This document shows positions 21,253 through 31,661 of a stretch of 64,000 nucleotides of DNA, piece after piece. Each line of letters starts with the position of its first letter. Position 1 is the first letter of the stretch. The notes beneath the pieces were generated by a model, which did no database searches, was not told the origin of the DNA, and saw nothing but the letters and a program-made list of their open reading frames with translations. Made by a program: the position numbers and the translations under genes. This DNA is from Staphylotrichum longicolle (lineage: Eukaryota; Ascomycota; Sordariomycetes; Sordariales; Chaetomiaceae): positions 434,001-498,000 of the forward strand of contig JAHCVI010000003.1 of NCBI GenBank assembly GCA_019096155.1, read 5' to 3'.

Positions 21253-24200
21253 TGCTTCGCGGTATGTGCTTCGTTCTTACGCAGGTCCGCAGCGCCTGAC
21301 GGATGGTGCGCCGAGTTTTACTCCCGCTTAGGTCTGTCTTGATGGGGACAGCAAACTAGAGTCGTCACTCAAGGCCTCTTTGGTGAAGAGAACAAGAGGA
21401 ACACGGCAGGACGAGGACACAACAGACACGGGCGATATAAGGGGGGGGGACGGAAGGGGGCCACATGGAAAAAATTTGGAACCAGGGCGGCCGTTGATAT
21501 GGACAGTGCTCTAGACCGGATGGCCAGGACGGGGCTGGGAGGGTTCGGGCGAGTTCCAGACACAGTCCGGAAACGGCGTGCGTGTGGACACGGTTCCGGC
21601 TCTCCTGAGCGTGCCACTTTCTCGTCCAATCGTCCGATGCGGCCTGCCATTGCCCATTTCCCACTGCCGCGATTTGCTTGCGGTTGCGGATTGCGGATTG
21701 CGCGTCGGGCTATCACGGCCCACGGCCCATAGCGCACGCAGCCTCTGCATCGTGCATCTCTGCGCGCGGCACGAATTGTGCCACCGACGGAAACATCCCC
21801 GCCGAGCGACTGGTGGGCGGGGAAGGCAAAGACAATTCTGCCCCTCCATGAAATGTTTTGGTGGAGCTCGGTAGCCCGGACCGGGCGCCCCGCTAAGTGC
21901 ATCCACTAACTGTACGGACACCGTGTGGGCCTAGGGTGCATTCCACAACCACAACTCTTGGGGAGACTTGTCTTTCTTCTCAGGAACCAGCGTGATGCCA
22001 TCTCGGTGTGCAAGCCAAAACCTGATAGTCTGTTCTTTCTGGCGGTACATCTCTTGATCCAATCCTTGCCTTTTTCTGACCGTAGTAGCCAGAAATCTCG
22101 AAATCGAAATATTTGTGGTGGTGCACCCTCAGGGCTCGTCGACAGGGGTCTGACGGTGTGAATTTTGCAGCCAGGGCCCTGGCGCCGTCTGCACGCTAGC
22201 GAGCCAAGATTTTGTGGGGAAAACTTCCCTGCTTTTTCGCTCCGATATCAACGGCTGCACCATTTTCTGTCTGTCAGCGAAATTTCCGGATTGGCCGGCC
22301 AGCGTCATCTTCACCGTCGGTCTAGTGTAGCGCACAGGGCACATGTCTGCACAGTAGCTCGGCTGGACCTCGCGACGGCTGGTCAGCTGTGTCCGGCCGC
22401 AGGGATCATCGCAGCAAGTTTCAGTGAGCCGTCCCTTCTCATGCTGCCCGATGCCGCTGGGCGGTGAGATTCTTCAACACTACGAGAATCATCTCGTCTC
22501 CGCTGTAGAAACACGCTACGTTGGCTCGCATCTCGACTACTGCGGCGAACGCGCTCGGCAAATACTCTGCGTCCCAGCGCTCGAGGGGCAGCAACCCAGC
22601 AACCTGCTTCTCGAAAAATTCCATCGCTTGTTGCTGATGATTCGCTCGGCTATCCAGTCGCATCTGAAGCTTTCCACACGTTGACCGTTGGCCCCATACA
22701 CGGGAAAGTATACGATGCAACAGACGCACCGCTTCCGAGATGCAACGCCATGATAACGCTCGGCTGATAGAGAGCCCAAGGCTCAATCGCAGGCCAGAAG
22801 CTTATCAGCCTGCGATCCCGTAGATAAAATGCGCCTGCCCCTCCTTCTCGCACCCTGCGGCTCGCTGGCCTGCGACCTGCATATGCATGGCGCCGGCCTG
22901 CATTCGGGCCTCTTTAGCCGAGTCGACCGCCGACGCCTCTCCGACTCGGACCTTTTCGGCCCCGCACCGTATGCGCACGACGAGCTTGTCTGTGGTGTCG
23001 TTTACATCATAGCGGACCGTCCGATCAAAACAGACAGGCACACTCGGCACGGTCTGGGGAAATTGCAGAAGAAGAAGAGAATGGCAGTTGGTTTCGCGTC
23101 TCGGGAGCTCCCATCAGATCGTGAGATACGCCACCGCCACAATGTTCGCTATTTGCGTCATATGACGCTCCGTCGCCCGACGTGGCGATCTGATAATGTT
23201 CAACTCTGAAACATGCTCTCAAGACTCTGGAATATTCGTGCCCCGAAATTAGCCGATTCGATGTCTGGCAGGCGAAGCCCGTCGCTCACTTGTTTGCATA
23301 TGCAGGAAGTATGCACGGGCCGAGGCATGGACTCGTCTAGGAGAGAAACCCTGGCCTCCTACATCGCAGGTCAGCTTCCGAGAATAACGAGAGCCCAGAA
23401 AGCAGCTTTGCCGCGGGCTGATGGTCTGTCTCCCGATCGATGATGCCGATGATGTCGAGACATGCCTTATCGCTAATCTGCAAGCCGTATGTTGTGCATG
23501 TCGCGCATGTTGTGGCTGCCGCGACCCCTGATAACAACACCGTCGATAAGGGGTTCGAGAGTATTTCTCTGGAACAGCCATATGCGGTGCCACGTATGGC
23601 AGAGTTCTGAAACGGCAAACTAGGCATGCTTATCGCAAGTGCTCTGCGTCCGATTCTCTTGCTCATTGGGGATCTCAGGAGGGCAAAGTCGGGGGAACCA
23701 TCCGCAAGGTTTTCGGGGCATCATGAAGACGAGGTCAATGGAATTGCCGAGTCAATGGCCCAGTCAGACACGCCACATCAGAGACTTGCTTGCCGTTGGA
23801 TAGGGTATACATGGGTTGACCCCAAGAAACCGGCCGTTCTGATCTCATCACCCGTACTCGGGAGACAGTTCGATCGCGGAACACCGCAAGACTCTCAAGA
23901 ACAACACCGTCGGGTTATTTTTGGTTGGCTACAAAGCTTCACCATCCCCTGGTCCCTGGTGCAGCAAGATACCACCCCCTTGACTGCCACTCTTGGAGTC
24001 ACTACTACGACTACACCCCTTGCTTGGCCACCCCAACTTGCATACCGGCACGAGCACCTGACCTGGGCCAAGGTGAAATGTCCGACTGGTAGCCAGCATG
24101 TATGTACCCCAGACGACGGGTACTCCGCTGCTCCTTACACAGAAGAACCGGGGCCGTCCTGCCACCCTTGACTGGTGCGATTGTAACCCTGGGCGCCAGT

Positions 24201-24287
24201 GTGTCTCCATCTATTGCCCGCTCTATGGCCAGAGTATCTATCTTAGAGAAAAGAAAATCAAACTCAACAACTCGTGGCTACCCGCTT
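21253..24287. other. Long intergenic region, no supported gene
   Basis: About 3 kb with many short frames and no recognisable domain. A - strand stretch at 22440-22790 and another at 22805-23050 have somewhat protein-like composition but lack start, splice or family evidence. Nothing is annotated there. Confidence 0.5.
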
Positions 24288-25279
24288 CTAGTGCTTGTAG
24301 TTCATCTTGCCATCCCAATGACGCCCCAGAACTCCTCCACGAGCTCCTTCTGCCCGCTGCTCGCCCCCTGACCGCGAGGTACACGCGCGAGTCCACCTCG
24401 GTCTCCCACCCGCCCGGGTTCCCGCTCACCATCCGCCCGCCCGCCTCGCTGAGGATGCACCACCCGGCGGCACGTCCCACGCGTAGCACCCGCCCTCCCA
24501 GTACATGTCCAGCTGGCCCGCGGCGCAGGCGCACAGGTTCAGCGCCGCGCTGCCAGCGACCGCATCCCGCCGATCATGGCCCCGCCGTCCTCCTTGGCCG
24601 CCGCCAGCTTCGTAAACGTCGCGCCTTGAGCGCAAAGTTCTCCCCGTCCGCTGGCTGCCCCACTCGATCGACACGAGCGCCGAGCTCAGGTCCCCAGCGG
24701 CGGCGGGCTGGCGCCGCCAGCGGCAGCCGCAGCTTGTCCCCCTCCCGCGGCCCTTCCTCCAGCGACGCGTTGCGCTGCATGTAGCTCCCCGCGCCCTTGA
24801 CGCCCGTGAACAGCAGGTCCTGGAAGGGGTTGTACACGACGCCGACGGCGGGGGCGCGGTCGACGACCAGCCCAGGGAGATGCAGGCGTTGGGGAAGGAG
24901 TGGACAAAGTTGGTCGTGCCGTCGATGGGGTCGACGATGAAGGTCGGGACCTCGGTGATGCGCGTGACGCCGGGCTGGTACGTCTCCTCGCCGACGAAGG
25001 CGAAGGAGGGGAAGGCGGCGCGCAAGCGGGCGGTCACCATGCGCTCGACGGCTTGGTCGGTTTCGGTCACGATGTCGACGGCTGCGCAGGTAAGATGGAA
25101 GCCATTAAGTTAGCTGGGTTCGCGGGGACCGGGAACCGGGGAATCAAAGGAAGGAGCGCACCGTTCATCTTGGTGTCGGTCGAGATGCTGCTGGTGTTGG
25201 CGGACAGGATCATGCGCCCCGCCTCGAAGGCGACGGACACAAGGGTGTCGTGGACGGCTTGGAGGTCGACGGACGCCAT
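24288..25279 (-). CDS. Inositol monophosphatase-family protein, reading frame broken many times
   Basis: Exon 1 (25162-25279) and the start of exon 2 (from 25081) are clean, separated by an 80-nt intron. They encode AFEAGRMIL, then VTETDQAVE, then GEET, then the signature metal-binding IVDPIDGTTNFVH. Beyond about 24874 the family sequence continues (VVYNPFQDLL, SIEWGSQR, GGAMIGGMR, LNLCACAAGQLDMYWEGG, GWCILSEAGGRM, KMNYKH) but hops between frames about eight times. Seven slips need one extra base, mostly within G or C runs, and one needs one fewer. Corrected, it gives ~305 aa, the usual size for IMPase/QutG-type proteins, which dephosphorylate inositol phosphates or related sugars using Mg2+. 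No nonsense or damaging substitution is seen between slips, so I favour sequencing error over a pseudogene. Confidence 0.8.
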
Positions 25280-25863
25280 TGTTCGTTCTGGATCGTGTTC
25301 GATGTCGGAGAGGGAGAGTGTTTGGAAGACGGAGCTCTCGGCAGGTTTAATGGTCGACGGAGGGGTAGTGGGGCATCGGCCGGAGAGCTACCCCACCAGA
25401 CCGGAGGTTCTGCCAAGACACAGCAGCATGGCAATGGCAACAACCACGTGCTGTGAAGCGCGCTCTTGACAGGAGAGACCCCCATCAGCGCTGGGCCCTT
25501 TACCTTTCAGTGCTCTTGAGGTTCCAAGGCGGCATCTGTTCTGCATTGGCCGAACCCGAAACATGCCAATGCGATTTGTGCCGACGCTCGCAACAAGAGG
25601 GGCTGCACTTGTCTATCGCATCCTCGTAGAAACAAACCCACGGAAGGCCCTTCCATTGTAAAATACTCGAGGTTCCCTTTCAGACACAGAATGATACACA
25701 AACAAAAACCGCCGGCCAAACTCCGCCCAAGCCCAGCCAGGTCCTCCCAAGATCCCGTAATGCTCCAGACAGTAGCCGGCCCAAGACACACACACACAAA
25801 ACACATGAAGCCCGCCTCACTGATAGCCCAAGAAAACGCCCTTCATACACCGCCCCTTCCACC
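25280..25863. other. Intergenic region, nothing recognisable
   Basis: Lies between the promoter of the IMPase-like gene and the 3' end of the next - strand gene. Only short frames. Confidence 0.6.
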
Positions 25864-26669
25864 TCACACCTCCTCCCTAAACATCGACCTCCGGTCATCA
25901 TGATCCGCCTTCGCCTTCCGCCCCGCAAACGAGCTATCCATCGGCCGCGGACTGACCCCCCTCAAGCTGATATTGCTCGGCTCCGCCTCGTCGCCAAACG
26001 GATTGCCGCCTCCCTTCGGCAGCCCCTCCGGCTCGGGCGACCGACTCCGCGGCCGACCCCTCCTCTCCTCCTCGTACTGCGGCTGCGGACCGCCCACGCC
26101 CGGCGTCACCGCCAGATTCATCTGGTACCCGTCGCCGCCGGGTTGCTGCTGCTGGTGGTACTGCCCTCCGTGCCCCGACGACGACGGCGGCGGCGCCAGC
26201 CCCAGCTCCCGCTCCTCTTCGTACGGGTTGTACCCGCCGACGCGCGCGTCCCAGGCGTCGTCCGGGTCGAGGTGGTCGAAGCCGCGGTGATTGCCGCGGG
26301 AGCTGCCCGAGTAGCCCCCGCTGTTGTAGGCGGACGACCCCTCGTAGGCGCCCGCGGCGGTGCGGGTGTTGCGGTTGCGGAGCAGGCGGATGCGGTCGTT
26401 GATCCAGCCGACGATGCCGCCGGGGGCGGGGGCCGGGCCGCCGTAGGAGGGCGAGGAGGATTTGAGGAAGGGGATGTAGGATTTTAGCGGGGGTGGGGGA
26501 AGCTGTGAAGGGGGAGGTTAGTGTTTGGGCTGAGGCAGAGAAAGGGGGGGGAAAGAAGGTGGCGTACCCCAAGTCGCGATGCGCGGACGCGTGTGAAGAT
26601 GACCCAGCCTGCTGCTGCTGCGAGCAGGAGCAGGACGATGGCGAGGATGACCGCGCCAGCGGTGTTCAT
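25864..26669 (-). CDS. Single-pass membrane protein of the fungal 'acid phosphatase-like' family
   Basis: Exons 26568-26669 and 25864-26502 with a 65-nt intron give 246 aa. The N-terminus is one strong membrane helix (residues ~5-25, VILAIVLLLLAAAAGWVIF) followed by a basic turn, and the intron lies just after RLG. The rest is Pro/Gly/Tyr-rich, disordered and cytoplasm-like, with blocks PAPGGIVGW, DPDDAWDARVGG, NPFGDEAE, SLRGVSPRPM and the C-terminal SMFREEV. From memory, this pattern is widely labelled acid phosphatase-like in ascomycete genomes. I see no phosphatase motif, and I would not infer enzymatic activity from the name. Topology is probably a short N-terminus outside or in the lumen and a long cytosolic tail. 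Its neighbour on the same strand is a genuine histidine acid phosphatase. Confidence 0.8.
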
Positions 26670-27211
26670 GGTTGCGATCGAGTGTCAATTGCGAGTCGCC
26701 GAGTGTCGGGGGGAAGTGCACGTCGCAGTCAGGTCGAGACGTGCGAGCGCGCGGTCAGCATTGGTGAGGGTTGAGGCTCCAGAAGTCGCTCAGGATTCGT
26801 TGCGTGATGAATGCGGCTGTTCAAGATTGGTGTTGGAACTTGTGTCGCTGCCCCGTCGCTGCTTTTGGCTGCTTCCGAATGGCCCGAAACTAAATGCAGC
26901 CCCTCATCAGCCCACTTGGCGCGGCCCCACTCGCAACACCAAGCATTAGAGTGCCAAGATTGGTGACGATGGCCGAGAAAGACTCCACCGCGAGTCCACC
27001 GATTTCGTATTGTGAAGGGTTGGGGTTGCTACCAATTTGGTCTGCCTCCATCTAGCCTACCACTGGGAAACTAGTACCTCTCCAACCGTGGGCACCCTCA
27101 AGGCACCGCACCTAGCTTGATATTACTGCCTTACAGTACGCTCTTTGTAATTGCCTAATTCTTTGAGCTGCTGCAAAAAAAAAAAAAAAGAAAAAAGAAA
27201 AACATCCACGG
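26670..27211. other. Intergenic region with an A-rich tract
   Basis: No gene. Fifteen A residues followed by further A-runs (27175-27202) lie beside the 3' end of the histidine acid phosphatase gene. This could be its T-rich downstream element or a homopolymer of no function. Confidence 0.6.
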
Positions 27212-28825
27212 TTACTGCTCCCGGGTATCAAAGCACAAATCCCACCGGCCATCCCCCCTCGCAAACTCCATACTCTCCACAAACCTCCCCAGCGTACACA
27301 ACCCCCTCTTGTCCGCACCACACCCCTTCAACCTCACCACCCGGTCATTCACCAACACCCGCACCAGCTCCTCCTCCGCGTGCCTCCTGCACCGCATCTT
27401 TTCCACATACACCCGCGCCGCGAACGGCGCCGCCCAGCTGGCCGCGAACCCGCCCGCCTCCTCCGGCCCTTGCCTCGTCGCATTGCTCAGCCCCTCGACC
27501 CCGTCATACACCCCGAGCGCGCCGAGCACGCCCATCATGTCATTGTCGTGGCTGAAATCCGCATACACGCGCCGATCCAGAGGGAAGGTCTCCTCGTCCG
27601 CGTCCAGCGTGCGGTTCGTGCTCGTGCCGTCGCGCACGGGGCGCCCCGTCAGCCGCGCGAGCAGCTCGTTGACGAAGCCCACACCCTGCGTCGGGCCGAG
27701 GACGTGGCCCGGGCCGTAGCCGTACCACTTGCCCAGAGACTGGTAGTAGTCGTAGGCGCGCCACTCGGCGCCGGAGAAGATTTGGCAGAAGGGCGCGAGG
27801 GCGGTGCCGCCGGGCGAGGCGACCGTCTCGAAGGGGCAGAGGTCCATGAGCGCGACCGTGTCGGCGTCGGTGAGGTCGGCCCCCGGGAGGTTGGTGTTGA
27901 GGCGGGCGGTGATGGGCGGGGCGAAGGTGGAGAGGTAGGCTGCCTGGGCGGCGCTGCCGGCGGTGGACTCTTCAAAGGCCCGGCAGAGGCCGTGGTGCAG
28001 GGTGTTGTTGGTGGTCGGGGTTTCGGGGATGATGAGCATCGGGTAGGGGAGGGCCGGGCGGGCGGTGGATTTGCGGTCCGAGAGGAGGGCCGAGTGGAAG
28101 CCCTGCGTGAAGTTCTCGGCCGACTGCACCACGCGGTCCTGGCCGGCGGTGCGGACGAAGGGGGTGGATCCGCGGGTGAGCGCGTGGTAGCGGCGGTAGA
28201 ACTTGAGGCCCGAGTTGACCATCTGCTGCTGGCCCATATGGGTGAGCTGGTCCGCGCCCAGGGTGTAGTTGTAGGTCTTGAGAAAGTTGAAGCCGGGGCT
28301 GTAGGACACGGTCTGGTTGTGGATCCTGTCGATGAGGCTGGCATAGTACACGGCCCGCCCGAGGGTCGGAGCCCTGGCTCCGTGGCGGGAGAGGACTTGC
28401 ACAAAGGTCAATTCGCACCCCTTTGGTATCGCGGGGTCCGCCTCGGAGGGCACTGAGAAGTAAGGCGAGTACTGGCCCCAGGAGTGCGAGATGGCGGTGC
28501 CACACTGGTAACCCCGGTCAGGGGTGTCGCATTGGCGTGGTGAGACGCGCCTGGCGAGGTCAGCTTTGCACAACACACACGAGACCCGGCGCACTTACGA
28601 AAAGGCGACGACCACGGCGCCCAGCATAACCAGCATGAGCCCGACGGCAATGGCTCTGAGGGCACGTCTGGTCCGGTGGTTCGGATCGGGGTGGGCTGGG
28701 TCGGCGGGCCCGTGTGCCGGGGCCGTGGCTGTGGCCGGTTCGGCGCCATGTCCGTCCGGGGCGTCGTTGGTCGGAAGTGGCGCGTATCGGGAACGGCCCC
28801 GGAAGTAGGACATCCATCCCGACAT
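27212..28825 (-). CDS. Membrane-anchored histidine acid phosphatase (phytase-like)
   Basis: Exons 28599-28825 and 27212-28550 with a 48-nt intron give 521 aa. The catalytic motif SRHGARAPT is at residues ~130-138 and the proton-donor motif SHDND at ~409-413, both diagnostic of branch-2 histidine phosphatases (phytases, phosphomonoesterases). The N-terminus is not a cleavable signal. About 55 polar Pro/Ala/His residues precede a single hydrophobic helix (GLMLVMLGAVVVAF, ~residues 60-76), making a type II membrane protein. Several N-x-T/S sequons (NQT, NYT, NFT, NNT, NRT) suggest an extracellular or luminal, glycosylated catalytic domain. It hydrolyses phosphate esters, possibly phytate; the substrate range is not determined here. 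The intron sits at the end of the anchor, so anchor and enzyme are separate exons. Confidence 0.93.
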
Positions 28826-30071
28826 GTCGGCTGTTGGGGCGTGGAGGGTTAGGCGGAGGTGTTGTCTGTTCCAGCACCTTTAGGCATGCCGGTGCACCTT
28901 AACGTATTACGAGTATCTACTCGTCGTCTTCTTGGATCTAGACTTGGACTCGATGCCCGGCATCGCGCTTTGATGTTGACTGCTGAGAGAAACCGGGCTT
29001 GACAGTTGGCCGGGAATGCCAACTCCGGCCATGGGGGCTCACCTCACTTGGCTCACTCACTAACTGAAACCGGCCAGCTGGAGAGCCCCACACCCGAGAA
29101 ACCTGGACCCACAGATCGACACAGAGCGGGTGGGGCATCCCATCTGCCAACCCTTGCATCCTTCCAGAACATGCATCAGGTCAACCATCATGGCCAACAA
29201 ACACAACCGACCTCGTGCAGTACACTACCTACCTTTACTCTGTACATAATCCATCTTGCGACCAACCTGGCGACCCATCCTGCAGCCCTTCCTTTGACCG
29301 CCCGGGCGGCTGGTAAGCTAGCGCGCCACCTCCTTAGTGCACCACAACCGAAAAAGCGAAACGCATCCTCGCGGCACAAGCTGCCGGACCTCGACAGAGC
29401 TTCCCCCGATGAACCTCGACAAGCTCTCCGGCAATTCTCCCCTATTTTGTTGTTTGTCGCAACCCCTCCCCCCCAAGGCTCGTATCACTTGCAACTGTGG
29501 GGAGCCGCGTGGCACCTCTCGCACCTTGCAACACGAGACGGGAGCCCGGGCGGCTAGCCAATTTGCGCAGGCGACGCGGGGCGTGATATTGATTCAAGAC
29601 ATGCACGCGGCATGCACCCGCGGCGGCTACGAAAATTGGGCCCGTCTTTGCCAGCGTCAACTTTTTACCTCAAGTGTTCGTGAGCAAACAACCATCATTT
29701 CGCAATCATAACACCGTCCGACTGTATCAATCTGGAAAGTGACCATGTGCCAGCAAAAAGTGTCTTGAATTTCTCCCGTAGTCCCTCCCTCTCTATCCAC
29801 GCAGGTAACCCACACAACGCCATCCTTGGTATCATCCATCCCACTAGTAGACAACAGACACAAAATAGCCTCCCATCCAATTACCCATCTCCCAGCCCCG
29901 CATCAAGCATCCAGCTCGACGTGACAAAGCCAACCCATCCCCATCCCTTTTCCCATCCTCTCTAGAAATCCTGCAAATACAATACACAGGGGGTTCGATC
30001 AATACGACGCCCCCTTAAGGAGAAAACTCAGAACGCGACACCCACGCTCAGCGGCCGATGTCCGTTCGTAT
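28826..30071. other. Intergenic region, nothing recognisable
   Basis: Contains the promoter of the phosphatase gene and the 3' flank of the CRIB-motif gene. Frames such as 29006-29557 on the + strand have no domain and look like chance. Confidence 0.6.
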
Positions 30072-31661
30072 TCACAACATTAACCACCCCCAGCCACCCG
30101 CACCCCCACCCGCACCCCCACCCATCATCGCCTCCGTCTCGAACCCGCTGCCCGCCAGGCTCCCCGCGCCAATCACGGGCGTCGTGTGCCTCGACGACCC
30201 CTGCTTGGGCGTCTGCTCGGGCGACCACGCGGCCGTCGTCGTCGGCACCGTCTTGGCCTCGTCGTCGTCCTCTTCTCCGTCCGAGCCGTCCTCGTCGTCG
30301 TCGTCGGCGCCCGTCTCCCACGTGTACACGGACGACGACGTCTCCATGCTGGTGCGCGGCAGGCCCTCGGGCGGCGCGACGCACTGGTAGAAGCCGTCCG
30401 ACGCCTTGACGGGCCGCGGGGAGGTGGTGAAGACCATGGTGGGCGAGGCGGTCTCGGTCTGCGGGGAGGACCCGTCCGGGTGGAAGAGCCAGCTGGAGAC
30501 GCGGGAGAAGGACTTCTTCTTGCGGAGCGGCGGGCGCAGGACGAGGGGCAGCGGCGGGGCGAGCGGGCGCTCGAGGGGCGAGTCGAGATCGTCGTGCTCC
30601 GAGGCGCTGGCGGCGTAGTGCGCGGCCGTGTAGGGAGATTGGGGTTGGGAGTGGGCGGCTGCCGCGAGGTCCATGGTCTTTTGCTGCACCGCCACGTGGG
30701 ACGGCGCGGTGCGCGGGCGGTCGTCGACGCTGAGGCGCTCGGCGAAGGAGGGCGCCGCTGCGGGGAGCGCCGGGATGGAGGGCATTGGTTCCAGTCCTAA
30801 ATCTATCAGCGCGGGATCGATGTGGAAGAGAGATAGAAGCGTACCCCGCATGTCGTAGCCGGTCGACGGGCGGCTGCCCATGTAGATGCTCTGCCGCTCC
30901 ATGACGGAGTTGATCTCGGCCTGCAGCCGCTCCTTCTCGAGGATCGCGCTGGCGATGCGCTCGACGATCCGGGCCGTCGGCATCGTGGACGCGCGCGCCC
31001 GCGACTTGGGCGGGATCCTCGGCGGGCTCAGGCTGGCGTCCGACATGCCGGATCCCTGCCGGGCGTGCTTGCGGGGGATGTGGAACGACATGGTCGAGTA
31101 GCTGCGGTCATTGGTGAGCGTCGTGCCGCTGCTGGCGTCCCACCGTGAGCTGCTCGCCGTGTGGGCGCGCGGGGGCGGCGCGATGCCGCACTCGATGTGC
31201 GGGAGGATGGGCGAGAGCCGGTTTTGCGGGTGGTAGATGCTCAGCTCGATCGGGCGGAACGAACGGGGCCGCGGACGGGACACCGGCGGAAACTGGAACG
31301 ATTCGGACTGGACATGGCGGAAGTCGGTCGGCCCCGATATCTGCAGCCGGCGGACTGACGACGACGACCTCGCGAACCAGTTCTTCCTCACGGAGCTGCC
31401 CCGGCTTGTTGTCCTGCGCAGCCGGGTCTTCTCCCTCTCCCGCTCCAGCGCCTTCTCATACGTCCTCTCGCTCGACCACAGCGGCTCTGCCGATGGCCGC
31501 GGGATGGCGGCGGGCTGGTCCCGCAAGACGACGATGTTCCTCTCCGACACGAACCCCAGGCTCGACTCGCTCGGCCGAGTCTTCTCGCGGGAACCGCAAC
31601 ATGACGCGAGGGAATTAAACCAAGAAGAAAAAGTGCCTGACAACATGCTGGCGGTGTTCAC
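30072..31661 (-). CDS. CRIB-motif, Ser/Pro-rich regulatory protein
   Basis: Open frame from ATG 31661 to stop at 30072 (529 aa). A 48-nt in-frame intron is probable at 30797-30844 (GTACGC donor, TTAG acceptor); spliced, the protein is 513 aa. Near residues 105-120 the stretch LQISGPTDFRHVQ fits the CRIB consensus (ISxPxxFxH), which binds GTP-bound Cdc42/Rac. The final His-Val-Gly is only partly met. The rest is mostly disordered: SxR-rich basic regions, a short helical segment around EKERLQAEINSVMERQ (residues ~240-260), a basic LRKKKSFSRVSSW block, and an acidic DDDDEDGSDGEEDDDE stretch before a Gly-rich C-terminus. This suggests a scaffold or effector in polarity or cytoskeletal signalling, but no enzyme domain is present. 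I know similar unnamed ascomycete proteins. Function is inferred from the motif only. Confidence 0.75.
   Translation of the reverse strand: MNTASMLSGTFSSWFNSLASCCGSREKTRPSESSLGFVSERNIVVLRDQPAAIPRPSAEPLWSSERTYEKALEREREKTRLRRTTSRGSSVRKNWFARSSSSVRRLQISGPTDFRHVQSESFQFPPVSRPRPRSFRPIELSIYHPQNRLSPILPHIECGIAPPPRAHTASSSRWDASSGTTLTNDRSYSTMSFHIPRKHARQGSGMSDASLSPPRIPPKSRARASTMPTARIVERIASAILEKERLQAEINSVMERQSIYMGSRPSTGYDMRGTLLSLFHIDPALIDLGLEPMPSIPALPAAAPSFAERLSVDDRPRTAPSHVAVQQKTMDLAAAAHSQPQSPYTAAHYAASASEHDDLDSPLERPLAPPLPLVLRPPLRKKKSFSRVSSWLFHPDGSSPQTETASPTMVFTTSPRPVKASDGFYQCVAPPEGLPRTSMETSSSVYTWETGADDDDEDGSDGEEDDDEAKTVPTTTAAWSPEQTPKQGSSRHTTPVIGAGSLAGSGFETEAMMGGGAGGGAGGWGWLML

Noticed and set aside
22439..23050. 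Two - strand frames that look weakly coding
   Set aside because: Neither joins to a start or another exon, and no family similarity could be named.
27380..28456. Long + strand open frame across the histidine acid phosphatase
   Set aside because: Antisense to a gene with both catalytic motifs. Composition is typical of a GC-rich shadow.
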